Origin: Homarus americanus
Lineage: Eukaryota > Arthropoda > Malacostraca > Decapoda > Nephropidae
NCBI RefSeq assembly: GCF_018991925.1
Contig: NW_024735554.1
Span: 2,250,407 to 2,314,406 of the forward strand
Direction of reading: 5' to 3'
Length of the DNA: 64,000 bases
Shown: positions 23,677 through 35,540 of the stretch, one piece after another
Layout: the number at the start of each line of letters is the position of its first letter
Position numbering within the stretch: the first letter of the stretch is position 1
Notes under the pieces: model-generated
Databases searched by the model: none
Told to the model about the DNA's origin: nothing
Seen by the model: the letters and a program-made list of their open reading frames with translations, nothing else
Program-made: the position numbers and the translations under genes

Positions 23677-23970
23677 TTAATACTTAGACAATAGATATTT
23701 TTTAAGAGATGATTTAAAGGAAGGGAGCGTAGTCTTTGCTGGGATGGGTGGGGGTAAGTTGTTCCACACCTTCACACCAGGATATTTTATGGAGGTCTGG
23801 GACTGAGAGGAGCGCATGGGGGGTGGTCTTAGTTGCTCTGGGTGCCTTAAGTTGTATCTCTGATTATTCCGGAACTGGAAATAATTGTTGTCAAGTGAGT
23901 GATTGACAGATTTGTAAACAAATAGGGCACAGCAGTAGGTGTTAATATCCTCGAATTTTAACATTTTCAA
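23677..23970 (-). pseudogene. C-terminal fragment of a CR1/L2-like LINE
   Basis: 97 codons with YNLRHPEQLRPPPMRSSQSQ, VKVWNNLPPPI and LPSFKSSLKKYLL. This is the typical C-terminus of CR1/L2/Jockey-superfamily retrotransposons (R.S...VWN.LP.....SFK..LK..L). Uninterrupted but lacks the RT domain; inserted within the decayed LINE region. Confidence 0.65.
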
Positions 23971-24661
23971 TTTAGCAAATTGTTTGTTAGTGTGACCAGT
24001 TTTTTTCTAGTAGGTCATTGTCCGCACAACTCTCATTTGTGCAGTAACCAGGGATTGTGTGGACTATATCGTTTATGTACAACAAAAACAGTACATCTGA
24101 CCCATGAAATAGTCCTTGCCAAATAAAGCCTTTCAGCACCATTTTTCTCAAATTGAAGTTAATGTCTCTTCATTAAGTCTTTTAAATATTTAAATGCTGT
24201 ATTTGCCTGCCCTATTTTTGTTTTGACATACATCTACCATCACAACTAATGTTACTTCCCAGATTCACAAAATTCTCCACTTGTTTAAGTTCCCTGTGTC
24301 CTACCATAATATTTATTTTAGGATTTATTTCCAATTTAAAAACAACCATTACTTTTGTCTTTAGAGAATATTTTTCACCTTTTTACACTAATCTGTTAAT
24401 GAGTTTTTTGTACTGCTTCTGTGGTGAGAGCAGCATCTTCTTCATAGAGTATATTTGATATTACTTTACCATTAACTTTTAGTCTTTCATTATCACTTAT
24501 AACGTCTCTCATTAAGACTTCTGGATATATATTATACATTGTTAGAGATAGAACACTACCTTGCTTTATTCCCTGTCTAACTGTGAACCAATTAGTAAGT
24601 TCATTATATACTAACACTGCAGCCTCCTGTTGCCAGTAAAGATTCTTTAAAATTATAAATA

Positions 24662-25707
24662 CAGTGGTCCCTCGATTAACGAACGGTCCAATTAACGAAA
24701 TTTTGGTTTACGAATTAGCTCCCATAAGGATTTTCAATGCCATTAACGAACAAAACTTCGATTAACGAAAGCCTTACAAGAAATGCGCTTTGTTGTGCGC
24801 GTCAGCCGATCAGCTGATCGGCTAGTCCGCCAATACAGTAACCGGTTCTGTGTTTACATTCGTTTCCAGTGGCGTAAATATCAAGAATGTTGTGCCCTTG
24901 AATATATTTGCATTTTCTATATTAAAATTATTGGTCATTCTAATTTAGTTAACATATTGATAATATATACAATACAGGGAACAGTTTTTGGGTGCTACTA
25001 TAGCGTGCGGTCTACGATGATATCTTTGGTCTAACCTAACCTGGCCTAACCTAACCTTGCCTAACCTAAACTGACCTGACCTAACCTAATCTAATCTAAA
25101 CCTACCTAAATATCTTGTAGACTGCACGCTGTAGTAGCACCCAATTTTTGTGTGCCAATCAGCTGATCAAATCACCCACCAATGCTTCTCAGTTTAACTT
25201 TGTTTACAGTGGAGTGAACATCCAATTTGTTGGTCTCTTGAATATTTTTGCATTTTTATATTAAAATTATTGGTCATTCTGAAATTTGGTTCACATATTG
25301 ATAATATACAGTGCATAAATTATTATGAAACATGAAGAAGGCATTAAAACCAATGCACTCTGTAAAGAATATGGCATGTCATCATCGACTGCCTGTACAA
25401 TCAGCTGTTTGATATGTAAACAAAGCTGCCAGGAATACGACATACACACCTCAAAGTAAGTTAAAATACAGTATTCTATTGTTTTTTTTTATTATTGTAC
25501 AGTATACTGTACAATACAGTACTGTATTTATTTTATATTTAGTGTTTTGTTAATTCTATTACCGGTTTTCAGTACTTTGTATGTACTTTTTCTGTGAGAT
25601 GGAACCAATTACCCAATATCCCATTGAAATAATAGATTTGGTTAACGAAATTTTCGGTTAACGAAAGACTGTGGAACCAATTGTGTTCGTTAATCGAGGG
25701 ACCACTG
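24662..25707 (+). mobile_element. Tigger-type deletion derivative
   Basis: 1046 bp flanked by TA. Ends are CAGTGGTCCCTCGATTAACG and its near-perfect inverse. The interior keeps a remnant of a pogo-type transposase N-terminal helix-turn-helix around 25331-25410 (KHEEGIKTNALCKEYGMSSS). A degenerate CCTAA-rich stretch lies at 25028-25105. It splits the minus-strand LINE between the ELIEILEKKIGI and WQQEAAV segments. Confidence 0.85.
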
Positions 25708-25947
25708 TATATCTTTCGATAATGCCTATTTTTTTTTCCAAGATCTCTATAAGTTCATTGTGCTTTATCTTATCAGAAGCTTTTTCAATATCAATAAAGC
25801 AGATGTACAAATTTCTTTGGATCTCTGAAGCCCTTTCACTCAAAATTTTCAAACCAAATATAGCTTCTCTAGTTCCTTTTTCCTTTCTGAATCCACTTTT
25901 CTCTTCAGATAACTCACCTTCTATTCTAAACTTTATTTTAAAGTACA

Positions 25948-26646
25948 GTATAGTCTGGGTTTACGTGGTCAATTAAACCCATGGAGGTATGCGTATAACG
26001 TGAAACGCGTAAATAAAATAACGGAACATATGGGATTAATTGAAATAGAGACTGGGCCGACCGCCAGACTACCCTTTTTTTGGGCTATCGCCAACAATAC
26101 GTTCGTTGTAGTAAAAATATCATCTTAATTTTATGATGATATGCACACACAATTAATATTTAAGAGACATCAATAATATTAGGTTTTTTAACACTTACGT
26201 TAGTAGAAGAGATGGCTGGGCACATGGGGATGGGGGGTTGGTTCTGAGGCAGAGGGCAGATTATTGGCCCTCACCTGTATCACTATTCACCACAGAGGCT
26301 ACCAGGGCCTCCTTGTCAAACTCCTCAAAGTCCATATCCTCACTATCACTGACTTGGGCTGGCTGTGGTGGGTGGCGGGTGAAGAACTCGGTAATGTTTT
26401 GTTGACTGGGCAAGCAAGGTTAAATAGACCAATCATAGCACTCGGTGGAGGGGGTGTGTGGGTGGTAAGGATACGTGGCCCAATCACAGTCCGCGATGTT
26501 GTCGGCATGAGTCTGACGTCAGCGACCAGCCGCTTGCCGCGTAAATTAAAGAATGTACCGCGTAACTAATAATTGGCGCGTCTGGACAGGTGTCGCGTAA
26601 ATGACCAAACGTGTATGAAATATCAGCGTAAACTCAGACTATACTG
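25948..26646 (-). mobile_element. Tigger-type deletion derivative related to the complete element
   Basis: 699 bp flanked by TA, with ends CAGTATAGTCTGGGTTTACG and the inverse of CAGTATAGTCTGAGTTTACG. Positions 26318-26405 match the 3' coding end of the complete transposase at 30140-30300 (shared TTGGGCTGGCTGTGGTGGGT). It therefore arose by internal deletion of a close relative. Inserted in the LINE. Confidence 0.85.
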
Positions 26647-26750
26647 TACTTAAAATTATGTTTAATAAAACTTTGCTGGCATGACTTACTTAGCTTATTG
26701 TTCTAAACTGGGTGCACTGTGAGGCTCCTGGCTCTTTAGGTAATACTGTA

Positions 26751-28751
26751 CAGTCAACCCTCACTTTACGCGGTCCCACATTCCGCGTTTCCTTACGCGG
26801 TGCCCTGCCAGAACCCAGGATGCTCACATTCCGCGGTGGGTGTACCCCTTTACGCGGGTGAAGTATAATTTTTTTATTTAGCTCATAAAATTCATACAAA
26901 TTATCCGGCCAGAATATAATTTACATTGCTGGAATTCTTACAATTTGATGATCATTTTGAATATAAACATCATAGATTTTGCATTAGACATACAAATTTT
27001 AGATAGTATAATGTTTACTCTGAGTAAATATGTTATCTTTTGTGCAAAATACAGTGACCCCTCGTTTAACGAACACCTCGGTTAACGTAATTTCGATTAA
27101 CGAACTGCCTTCCATAAGGATCTTCAATTCGGTTAACGAAAAAAAATTCGCTTAACGAACTTCTTACGAACCGACCTCAACATGTTTTCGCTTGCACTGA
27201 CCGGGCAACCAGCTTTAGTATCAGTCCGCCAATACATTAATCGGTTCTAGGGCTTAAATTCCTTACTATTTTTGTAAATATCAAGAAGTTTATACTATTC
27301 AATAATTTTAAAAGTTTAATATTCAATTTTTTAGTCATTTTAACAATTATTGAACAAAATTGAAGGTAAAGTGACTAGTTTAATGCGCGGCATCCAGCCT
27401 CTTAACACAGCAAACAGGCGTCAGTCTCTCTCTGTTTTCACTGGAGGTAACATCTTGCTTGAGACTCTCTTCAACTAAACGCTTTTTTTCTGTGTTTCCA
27501 AGCAAATTATTGGTCATTTTGAAATATATTTTATATATTGACAATATATAATGCAGTGCAGCGTTGATTTAAAGAAAATAATCTTGAATTAAACCAGAGA
27601 GCTAAAATTTTATGGGTGAAATGGCACCATGGGGTGACTTCTCTTCCACCCCAATGCCTTCTCTTCTTCCTTCTCCTCCACCCCCATTCTAAATCCCATC
27701 ATCATCATCATCATCCAGGAGCCTTCTACATACACACCTCAAAGTAAGTGAACTTTTCTACCATTTTTGTTGAATTTAGGAAATTTTCGGTGAGCTGGAA
27801 CCAATTACCCAAAAACCCATTGAAACAATGGTTTCGGTTAACGAACGTTTCGGTTAACGAACGACCTTCTGGAACGGATTGAGTTCGTTAACCGAGGGGC
27901 CACTGTATACGTATGACATTTATATTCAAAATATTCCTGGTCTTACAAGGAATCCAGCAATGTCAATTATATTATCCTAACTTTAGTCTGATTTATTATT
28001 TATTATGAAAAAGGTACACAGTCTGGTATTCCCACACATTTATCTGGTAGGGAGGGTTGGTGGGGGTGGGGGGTAGGGAGGGACCGGCAACTGACCACCT
28101 GGCATGTGTGAAGAATATTTTTTTTTTTATTAACTGAAGATATTTGTTTTTGCTCATAAAATTCATACAAATTACCCGGCCAGAATATAATTTACATTGC
28201 TGGAATTCTTACAATTTGATGACCATTTTGAATATAAACATCATAGATTTTGCATTAGACTTACAAATTTTAGATGTAATGTTTACTCTGAGTAAATATG
28301 TTATCTTTTGTGAAAAATATATGACATTTATATTCAAAATATTCCTGGTCTTACAAGGAATCCAGCAATGTCAATTATATTATCCTAACTTTAGTTTGAG
28401 GTATTATTTATTACTATACCTGGTTTTCCCCCAAAAATTTCTCAGAGGGAAGAGCCAGCGAGTGTAGTGTGAGAAGAGGGGGAGGGAGTCGAGTCCATTA
28501 TTTGAAAGGACATTAACTTGGCGACTGTATTTCTCTATTTCTCTTAAGTATTAATTGTGTGCATGTACCATCATAAAATTAAGATGTTATTTTTACTAGA
28601 ACATAGGTATTGTGTTGGAAAAAGTGGAGTTTGGGGGTCAGCTGGTCTCTATTTCATTTAATCCCATATGTAATGTTATTCACTTTACGCGTTTCTCACG
28701 AGGTACCCTGTGGGTTACATTACATTAACCGCGTAAAGTGAGGGTTGACTG
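26751..28751 (-). mobile_element. Tigger-type non-autonomous element with internal duplication
   Basis: 2001 bp flanked by TA, with ends CAGTCAACCCTCACTTTACG and the inverse. The part near 28560-28700 (AATCCCATATG, AAGTGGAGTTTGGGG) matches the 29830-29930 end of the complete Tigger. A segment is present twice: 26880-27051 plus 27908-27986, and again 28151-28397. The first copy is split by another element (27052-27905). Confidence 0.85.
27052..27905 (+). mobile_element. Tigger-type MITE nested in another Tigger-type element
   Basis: 854 bp flanked by TA, with ends CAGTGACCCCTCGTTTAACG and the inverse of CAGTGGCCCCTCGGTTAACG. Close copy of 42676-43507 and more distant copy of 21397-22158. Inserted inside the first copy of the duplication in 26751-28751, so it is younger than that duplication. 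Confidence 0.85.
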
Positions 28752-29345
28752 TACAAATATTGATTTTTTTATTTTTTTAAATAACTGGGAAGGTCTCCTT
28801 TGAAGTACAGTAGAATATAAAATTCTATATTTTAGTCAAACATTTTATCTCATTCTTGCTCATTTGTTTTATAAATTCTGCTGGAAGCTGATCAACCCCA
28901 CAAGATTTATCATTTTTCATTTTGCTCACAGCTGCCTCAGCTTCTGTTTGTAGAATTGGGATTTTGATCTTTATTACCTTTTCGTTTCTTACGTCTACTC
29001 TATCTTTATCACTGAATAGTTCTTCTCTGTACTGTCCATCTCTCTTATACTTCTTCTGCCTCAAACAGAATCTTATTGTCTTAGCTTTTAATAGTCCCAC
29101 CCCATTTATTATCTTTTTTCTGGTTCATATATTTCATCTTTCTGTACATTTCCCAATAATTATGCCTTCTGTCATCAACTTCATTCTCCTTGCATTTCCT
29201 TTCTAGATCATCTTTCTTGACCTGTCTGCATTTCCTTTGAATTTCTTTGATAATTTTTATGAAGCCTCACTTCGTTCTCTCATATTCTTCATCTAACCAT
29301 TTCCTTTGAAATTTTATTTTTCATCCACTTACTTTTAGCCTTGTT

Positions 29346-29769
29346 CCTCCCATTAGCAGAGCAGCTAAATGTCTCAAATTCTAAGGGAATTTTGCAAATG
29401 ATGATACAAGTATGAAAATTAGCAGGAAGATTCAAAAAGGGTTAATTAATTATCAAATCTCTCTGATTGGACATTCAAAATTAAAAGATGGCCACCAAAT
29501 GTGGATGTCAGATTTTCCTTTTTGGCATAAAAATTATTGTTTTCATTAATTCAGGTGATTTCAGTGTTGAATCCCATGTTTTTGAGTACTGTATGTAGAA
29601 TCTGAATTTTGTGTTGAAAACTCTGAAATGAATAGCATTCAAAGGAAACATGCTTATAAAGAGTGAATAACACTGTACTACCAGGGCACACTGGTGACAA
29701 CACTGCTGTGAAACTCAGCATGGGGTTCAGTGTCAGCTAAGTACGAAACTCATAGTAAAGATTCATATA
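29346..29769. other. No feature recognised between LINE and Tigger
   Basis: AT-rich sequence without coding signal. Confidence 0.35.
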
Positions 29770-32466
29770 CAGTTGGTCCTCACATTACGCGGTTAATGTA
29801 ACCCGGAGGGTCCCGCGGAAAGTGAGGAACGCGGAAAGTGAACAACATAACATATGGGATTAATTGAAATGGAGTCCAGGCCGATCCCCAAACTCCACTT
29901 TTTGACGACACACAACTATGTTGTAGTAAAAATTTTATCTTAACTTTATGATGGTATGAAAAAACAAGTAATATAGAAGAGGTTAGGTTAGGAAAGATAA
30001 AGGTTAACATAGGAAAAATAAAGAATAGGTTAAAAAACTAAAAATTTTGTGTAACACTTACGGTAGTAGAAGAGATGGGTCGGCATACGGGGATGGAGGC
30101 TGGTTCCGAGGCAGAGGGCAGATTACTGGCCCTCAGGTGAATCACCATTACTAGGTGAATCATCATCACTGTCACTTACAGTTGTCAGGGCTTCCCTGAC
30201 AAATCCCTCAAAGTCAACTTCACTGTCACTATCACTGGCTTGGGCTGGCTGTGGTGGGTTGCGGGTGAAGAAATCTGTTATGCTTTGCTGACGGCTGGCG
30301 TTGATGTTGTCGTGATACACCTTGATGTACGGCTCCATAGCCTGCACCAGCCGGTTATGGAAGACTTCATAGCGGTCATCGTCATTGTCGCGGGAAAGGA
30401 AGGACTTCATCTTCTCTGCACACTCCATGGCACCCTTAATATCACTATGACTTAAATTGTGTTCTTCGGAGACTGACGCACCTTCTTCCTCCTCTTCACT
30501 GACGTGTTCTTCTTCCATCATCTCGTCGGCAGTCACTTCAGGATCTCTGATCACCTCCAGGATGTCGTCGTTGGTGGTCTCGGAGAAGCCTGGAACTGTA
30601 ACAGTCTGCGCAGCTTCTCTGGCAAGGTCCACTGCTACTGCAACATTCTGAACCTCACCAGTCACAGATTGACTCCTCCTCTCACCTGGTATTCCATGCA
30701 ACACATGTCTCCATGCGTGACGAATTGTAGCAATAGACAGCTGATCCCATGACTCCACCAAGATGTCCACAGCTTTCTTGATGTTAAATATTCTCCAGAA
30801 TTGTTTGAAGAGTATTTTTTGCTGTTCTAACCGTTGTTCCTCATCTTCGTCGCTCTTGCTATCGGTGGTGGTGTCACTCAGGTCACGCAACTCTTCCCTG
30901 GTGTTGGTGTAGTCGTTCAGGAGCTGGAATTTTTTTGTTGAGAATGCAGCTTTCACATTGCAAATCAACTCCTGGTCCATGGGCTGTAATATAGACGTAG
31001 TGTTGGGAGGAAGGAAGACCACTTTTACGTTGGGGTGACGATCTAACAGTAGGGGCGAGTGTCCTGGTGCGTTGTCCAGCAGCAACAAAATATTAAATGG
31101 GACATTCTGTTGCTCACAGAATTTCTTTACATCGGGAACAAAACAGTCATCAAACCAGGAGAGGGACAGTGTAGAGAACATCCATGCCTTACGTGCTGTC
31201 AGCCAGTGGACATTTAGCTTGGTCATGTCCATGGTTTTGTAGGCGTGCGGCTTGCGTGCTGTGTGGATCACCGATAACTTGAGCTTACAGGTACCGGAGG
31301 CATTGGTGGCAAACAGGACGGTGATGCGTTCCTTCTGCATTTTCCGGCCCCGAATCCTGCTGGCATTCTTCACAATGTAGGACTTGGAAGGTAGTTTTCT
31401 CCAGAAAAGACCAGATTCGTCCATGTTAAACACCTGGTCGTCACTGTACTGTCCTTCCTCCATAATCTCACGTAAAAACGGAGGAAATTCCCGAGCCGCA
31501 GCACGATCAGCACTCGCTTCTTCACCACCAATGTTTATATTGGTGATCTTGTTCCGGATCTTAAACCTCTGTAACCACCCAGAGGAAGCAGTAAAGGGTT
31601 TGGGCTCTGTAATTCCCATCTTTCGTGCCACTGCCATGTACAGTTCACGTGCGTAGTCCTTCACAGAGCGCGTGTCGACCGCCATGTTCCGTCGCGCCTG
31701 ACGCACCAAGTACCTCACAAGTAATTTTTCTGTCTTGAGAAGCACCTGGTTGTGAAAATACTTGATCATAGAAGCACCTGCAGACTTTGTGATTTTCATG
31801 TGCTCTTTGATCTTGGCTGCATCCTTCTTGATCGTGCGAATCGTAGATTCGTTGACGCCATGCTGGCGCGCGAGATCAACTTGCCGTGTTCCTTTCTCCA
31901 AATCTTGAATAATTTGGTACTTCACCTCGTAGCTTAAGGAACGTCGTGTCTTCTTTGGCTTAGTGCCGCTGGGTCCAGGTAAGGAAAGGTTTTTCTCTGG
32001 GGGTGGTGGTCCGGCGGAAGCCATTTTACGGAACAATGGATGCGCGTTAACACGGAGTGGCCTTGAGGGATGAAACTGTCGCGGCTAGGTCAAGCGTCGT
32101 CTCTCCTCCCTCCCTCCCTCCCCCGGGTGGACACGTCATAATACTTTAAGCCAATTACAGCTAGCAGCAGAGGAGGGTAGGGATGCATGGCCAATCACAG
32201 GTCTTGTACGTCATATGACGTCAGTGATAACGCAACAAAGACACACTGCGCAACCTTACCGCGCCGCTTGCCCAAGCGGAGGGAGGAGGAGGGAGAGGCA
32301 GGCAGGCGGCGTGGCGCGTGGGGAAAATCTAAAAATAGCGTCGCGCCGGACACTCTCCGCGTAATGGCGTTCGCGACCGCGAAATGTGAAAATGTTAGGT
32401 TCTGGCAAGGCACCGCGGTAACGGTGAAACGCGGAATGCGGGACCGCTTAATGTGAGGACCAACTG
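29770..32466 (-). mobile_element. Complete Tigger-like (pogo superfamily) transposon
   Basis: 2697 bp flanked by TA on both sides (29768-29769 and 32467-32468). The ends form a terminal inverted repeat of about 24 bp: CAGTTGGTCCTCACATTACG left, CAGTTGGTCCTCACATTAAG inverted right. It carries one intact transposase gene on the minus strand. Ends, target duplication and ORF are all in order, so this copy is the best candidate source for the many shorter derivatives nearby. The end sequences of those derivatives differ, so several related source elements must have existed. Confidence 0.92.
30123..32036 (-). CDS. Tigger-like DDE transposase
   Basis: 637 codons without interruption; the likely start is the second Met (MASAGP, residue 5), the usual Tigger N-terminus. 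Domains: CENP-B/Psq-type N-terminal helix-turn-helix at about residues 32-80 (SLSYEVKYQIIQDLEKG, VNESTIRTI), a second CENP-B-type DNA-binding helix-turn-helix at about 95-165 (GWLQRFKIRN), and a DDE endonuclease core at about 200-370. Catalytic Asp candidates are D206 (FNMDESGLFW), D321 (LLLDNAPGH) and D354 (LQPMDQELI). The last two are 32 residues apart, as in the DD32D class. The C-terminus is acidic (EEEHVSEEEEEG). It acts in the nucleus by cut-and-paste at TA. No missing key residue is visible, so it may be functional. Confidence 0.93.
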   Translation of the reverse strand: MFRKMASAGPPPPEKNLSLPGPSGTKPKKTRRSLSYEVKYQIIQDLEKGTRQVDLARQHGVNESTIRTIKKDAAKIKEHMKITKSAGASMIKYFHNQVLLKTEKLLVRYLVRQARRNMAVDTRSVKDYARELYMAVARKMGITEPKPFTASSGWLQRFKIRNKITNINIGGEEASADRAAAREFPPFLREIMEEGQYSDDQVFNMDESGLFWRKLPSKSYIVKNASRIRGRKMQKERITVLFATNASGTCKLKLSVIHTARKPHAYKTMDMTKLNVHWLTARKAWMFSTLSLSWFDDCFVPDVKKFCEQQNVPFNILLLLDNAPGHSPLLLDRHPNVKVVFLPPNTTSILQPMDQELICNVKAAFSTKKFQLLNDYTNTREELRDLSDTTTDSKSDEDEEQRLEQQKILFKQFWRIFNIKKAVDILVESWDQLSIATIRHAWRHVLHGIPGERRSQSVTGEVQNVAVAVDLAREAAQTVTVPGFSETTNDDILEVIRDPEVTADEMMEEEHVSEEEEEGASVSEEHNLSHSDIKGAMECAEKMKSFLSRDNDDDRYEVFHNRLVQAMEPYIKVYHDNINASRQQSITDFFTRNPPQPAQASDSDSEVDFEGFVREALTTVSDSDDDSPSNGDSPEGQ

Positions 32467-34134
32467 TATATACATACACGTACTTAGTGTCCCAAATGCT
32501 ACCTAATCAACCCCAAATAAGGTTAGGTAGCCGCACCTGAATTGACAGGATGCGTCAGGGCGTGAGAGCCGAGCCAAGGATAATGGGGTTAAAGTTATCT
32601 GGATGGTGTACAGATCGCACTGGACTTAACTGATACTGGATGAACGATTAATCGGGCTAGGTGTAGGGCAAACAATTGTTTGAACCGAGTTGTATCCCAT
32701 ACAGGAAAGTACATATGATACAGAGTGGTAAAAGGATAAACCTTCAGCGCTGTAGCACAAAGGCGATGAAACAAGATAGAATTTTATAAAAGGTGCTGTG
32801 TGTTGTATATCACTGTCCACTCAGCTGGGGTACCGGTATACTGTATTGAACAAATATTAGCTTCCTTCTCCCAGGCTGTCTGTTGCTGATCATTAGGTAA
32901 ACCATATGCTGTACAGGTATACATTTCATGAGTTAACTGAAAAGTGTATTGATAAGAACTGTTGATGGGAAAAAGTTGCTACTGTACTCTACTGTTGATA
33001 GAATTATTGGGATAAAGTATTCCAATTTCAGATATGTTTTGATTTTGAGGGCTGCTACCTGATGACACTTTACTACACTTTGGCATTTATTATCAAATTG
33101 CAGAAAAATCTCAAGTAATTTTATTTTTTAGTATACAGTATGTCTTTTTTGTACTGGTATATACCTGTACAGTATTTGTGTCTATATAAATACTGTATAT
33201 GAATTTATTTTGTAGTTGTGCTTGAAATCTAGCTTGACACACTAAACTGGACTTTACGAAACCCAAAAGTTGGATATGCCGGCTGTGTGTGGCTCATCCA
33301 TATTATTTAAAGAAAAAATTTTTGTGTGTAAAACTAGTCTGGTCCTGTTAGTCATTTCATAACAGTGTCATGTTGTGCATTCAGTCTATTCATAAAAGTA
33401 AGAAAATACAGGTACTTGAATATTCTGAAATAAAAGGTGTTGGTCTAGATCACTGGGTTGTAGTACAGTACAGTGTACTGTATATGTTGACACAGGACAT
33501 TGTTCTCCCTGGGTATGTCTCATGTCCAGTTGTTTGTTTAGTGATGTTTCTCACACCCAATGCTCTGGAGATTATGTACATTACTGTGGGGCTCTACTGT
33601 AGCTGTTTTGTTTTTGTCTATAGTATTGTGTGTAGTATTCCTTATTTCATTACTGTGGTGGGCAGGTTGTATTGGTGGTGGTGGTGCAAGGCCATAATAA
33701 GTGCATAAACATGAAGGTGTTGATAAACTGAAGTAACTACTGCTTCACTTCCTAGCTCTTGGCCTGGGGAATGTAAACAGGTTACCTCTCATGTTTTGTT
33801 TTTTTATCAATAATATCTTACATCAGGGTAATTGTTTTTAATGGTTAATTTAACATGGATGCAACAGAGTGCTGTACATTTTCCTGAAATAGATACACCT
33901 GTAAATGGAGTGCTGAAATGGTATATTTTTTATTTTCATTTTATTTTATTTTTTATCCCAGGAAACACTCCCGGAAAACCTGTAAATTCACAATATCTTG
34001 GCTCCCATTCCTTCTCTTTGTAACAGAGTTTTCCGTATAAATTATTTCTTGCGAGATACCCCAAGTGTACCCTTTTGCATGATTATCACTGATGTACTGT
34101 ACTCGTGTTCTGACACGTGTTCCTCCTCTCCCAG
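32467..34134. other. Region upstream of first recognised RABGAP1 exon
   Basis: No coding exon recognised. Because 34135 is preceded by a splice acceptor, at least one untranslated exon and the promoter lie in this stretch or further upstream; I cannot place them. Confidence 0.4.
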
Positions 34135-34140
34135 GGAAGT

Positions 34141-34293
34141 ATGGAAGAGTGTTCCAGCCTGAGGTCAAGTGATTCAGCAGGTACCAGCGAAGAATATGAA
34201 ATTGTCGAGAGTCTGGCAGCCCAAGACTCTGAGCCACAACTGAACATTGCCAACAACGGCAACATGGAAGACCTACAGCAGGAGCTTACAGAG
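34141..34293 (+). CDS. RABGAP1: RABGAP1 coding exon 1 (N-terminus)
   Basis: RABGAP1 is a TBC-domain GTPase-activating protein for Rab GTPases at the Golgi/endosome and centrosome. Acceptor CTCTCCCAG ends at 34134, and the ATG at 34141 has a strong start context (A at -3, G at +4). The 51 codons include SSDSAGTSEEYEIVES and MEDLQQELTE, matching SSDSVSTLNSEDFVLVS and LQKELADV of vertebrate RABGAP1. Donor GTGCTT at 34294. The frame stays open past the donor for another 427 codons through a minisatellite, so intron retention would not be stopped early. Ends in phase 0. Confidence 0.8.
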
Positions 34294-34299
34294 GTGCTT

Positions 34300-35540
34300 T
34301 ACCCTCCCAGACACTACACTCTGCTTACACCACCATTATACCACACCCTGTTTATGCCACCAGTATACCACACCATGTTTATGCCATCATTACACCACAC
34401 CATGTTTACAACACCAGTATGTCACACCATGTTTACACCATCATTATACCACACCATGTTTACAACACCAGTATGTCACACCATGTTTACACCATCATTA
34501 TACCACACCCTGTTTACAACACCAGTATGTCACACCATGTTTACACCATCATTATACCACACCCTGTTTACAACACCAGTATGTCACATCATGTTTACAC
34601 CATCATTATGCCACACCCTGTTTACAACACCAGTATGTCACACCATGTTTACACCACCACCATTATACCACACACTGTTTACAACACCAGTATGTCACAC
34701 CATGTACACCATCATTATACCACACCATGTTTACAACACCAGTATGTCACACCATGTTTACACCACCATTATACCACACCTGTTTACAACACCAGTCTGT
34801 CACACCATGTTTACACCACCATTATACCACACCCTTTTTACAACACCAGTCTGTCACACCATGTTTACACCACTACCATTCTACCACACCATGTTTCACA
34901 CCATGTTTACACCACACCATTCTACCACACCATGTTTACACCACCACCATTCTACCACACCATGTTTACACCACCACCATTCTACCACACCATGTTTACA
35001 CCACCACCATTCTACCACCATGTTTACCACCATTCTACCACACCATGTTTACACCACCACCATTCTACCACACCATGTTTACACCACTACCATTCTACCA
35101 CACCATGTTTACACCACACCATTCTCATTATACCACACCATGTTTACAACACCAGTATGTCACACCATGTTTACACCACCATTATACCACACCATGTTTA
35201 CAACACCAGTATGTCACACCATGTTTACACCACCACCATTATACCACACCCTGTTTACAACACCAGTCTGTCACACCATGTTTACACCACCATTATACCA
35301 CACCCTGTTTACAACACCAGTCTGTCACACCATGTTTACACCACCATTATACCACACCCTTTTTACAACACCAGTCTGTCACACCATGTTTACACTACTA
35401 CCATTCTACCACACCATGTTTACACCACTACCATTCTACCACACCATGTTTACACCACCACCATTCTACCACACCATGTTTACACCACCACCATTCTACC
35501 ACACCATGTTTACACCACCAATACCGTATACCCTTGTAAC
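34300..35540 (+). repeat. Compound minisatellite in RABGAP1 intron 1 (27/30-bp units)
   Basis: About 45 units built on ACACCATGTTTACA. Much of the array alternates between a unit ending ...CACCATTATACC and one ending ...ACCAGTATGTC. A block at 34915-35110 and the last 130 bases use a CACCACCATTCTACC form. Unit lengths are multiples of three and contain no stop in any of the three forward frames, so all three stay open for 370-485 codons. G is rare on the plus strand, as in the 20-bp satellite. Confidence 0.92.

Larger units (their letters stand above)
22740..29345 (-). mobile_element. LINE (endonuclease/RT type) broken up by nested insertions
   Basis: Reading 5' to 3' on the minus strand: KMKNDKSCGVDQLPAEFIK (29100-28825), ETFP (about 28790), HASKVLLNI (about 26670), YICFIDIEKASDKIKHNEL (25852-25710), NLYWQQEAAV then WFTVRQGIKQGSVLS (24650-24530), ILYEEDAALTTEAV (24440), and the 3' end LVKTAQEHLEWRTVVTNPQI (22760). 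These are ordered RT motifs with IDxEKAxD, RQGIKQGSVLS and a YxDDAAL box altered to YEEDAAL. Three Tigger-family elements interrupt the coding order at TA sites. Stops and altered catalytic residues make it dead. Clade not fixed (RTE- or L1-like). Confidence 0.75.

Noticed and set aside
34117..34140. Start of RABGAP1 upstream of 34141
   Set aside because: This is the pyrimidine tract and acceptor of the preceding intron.
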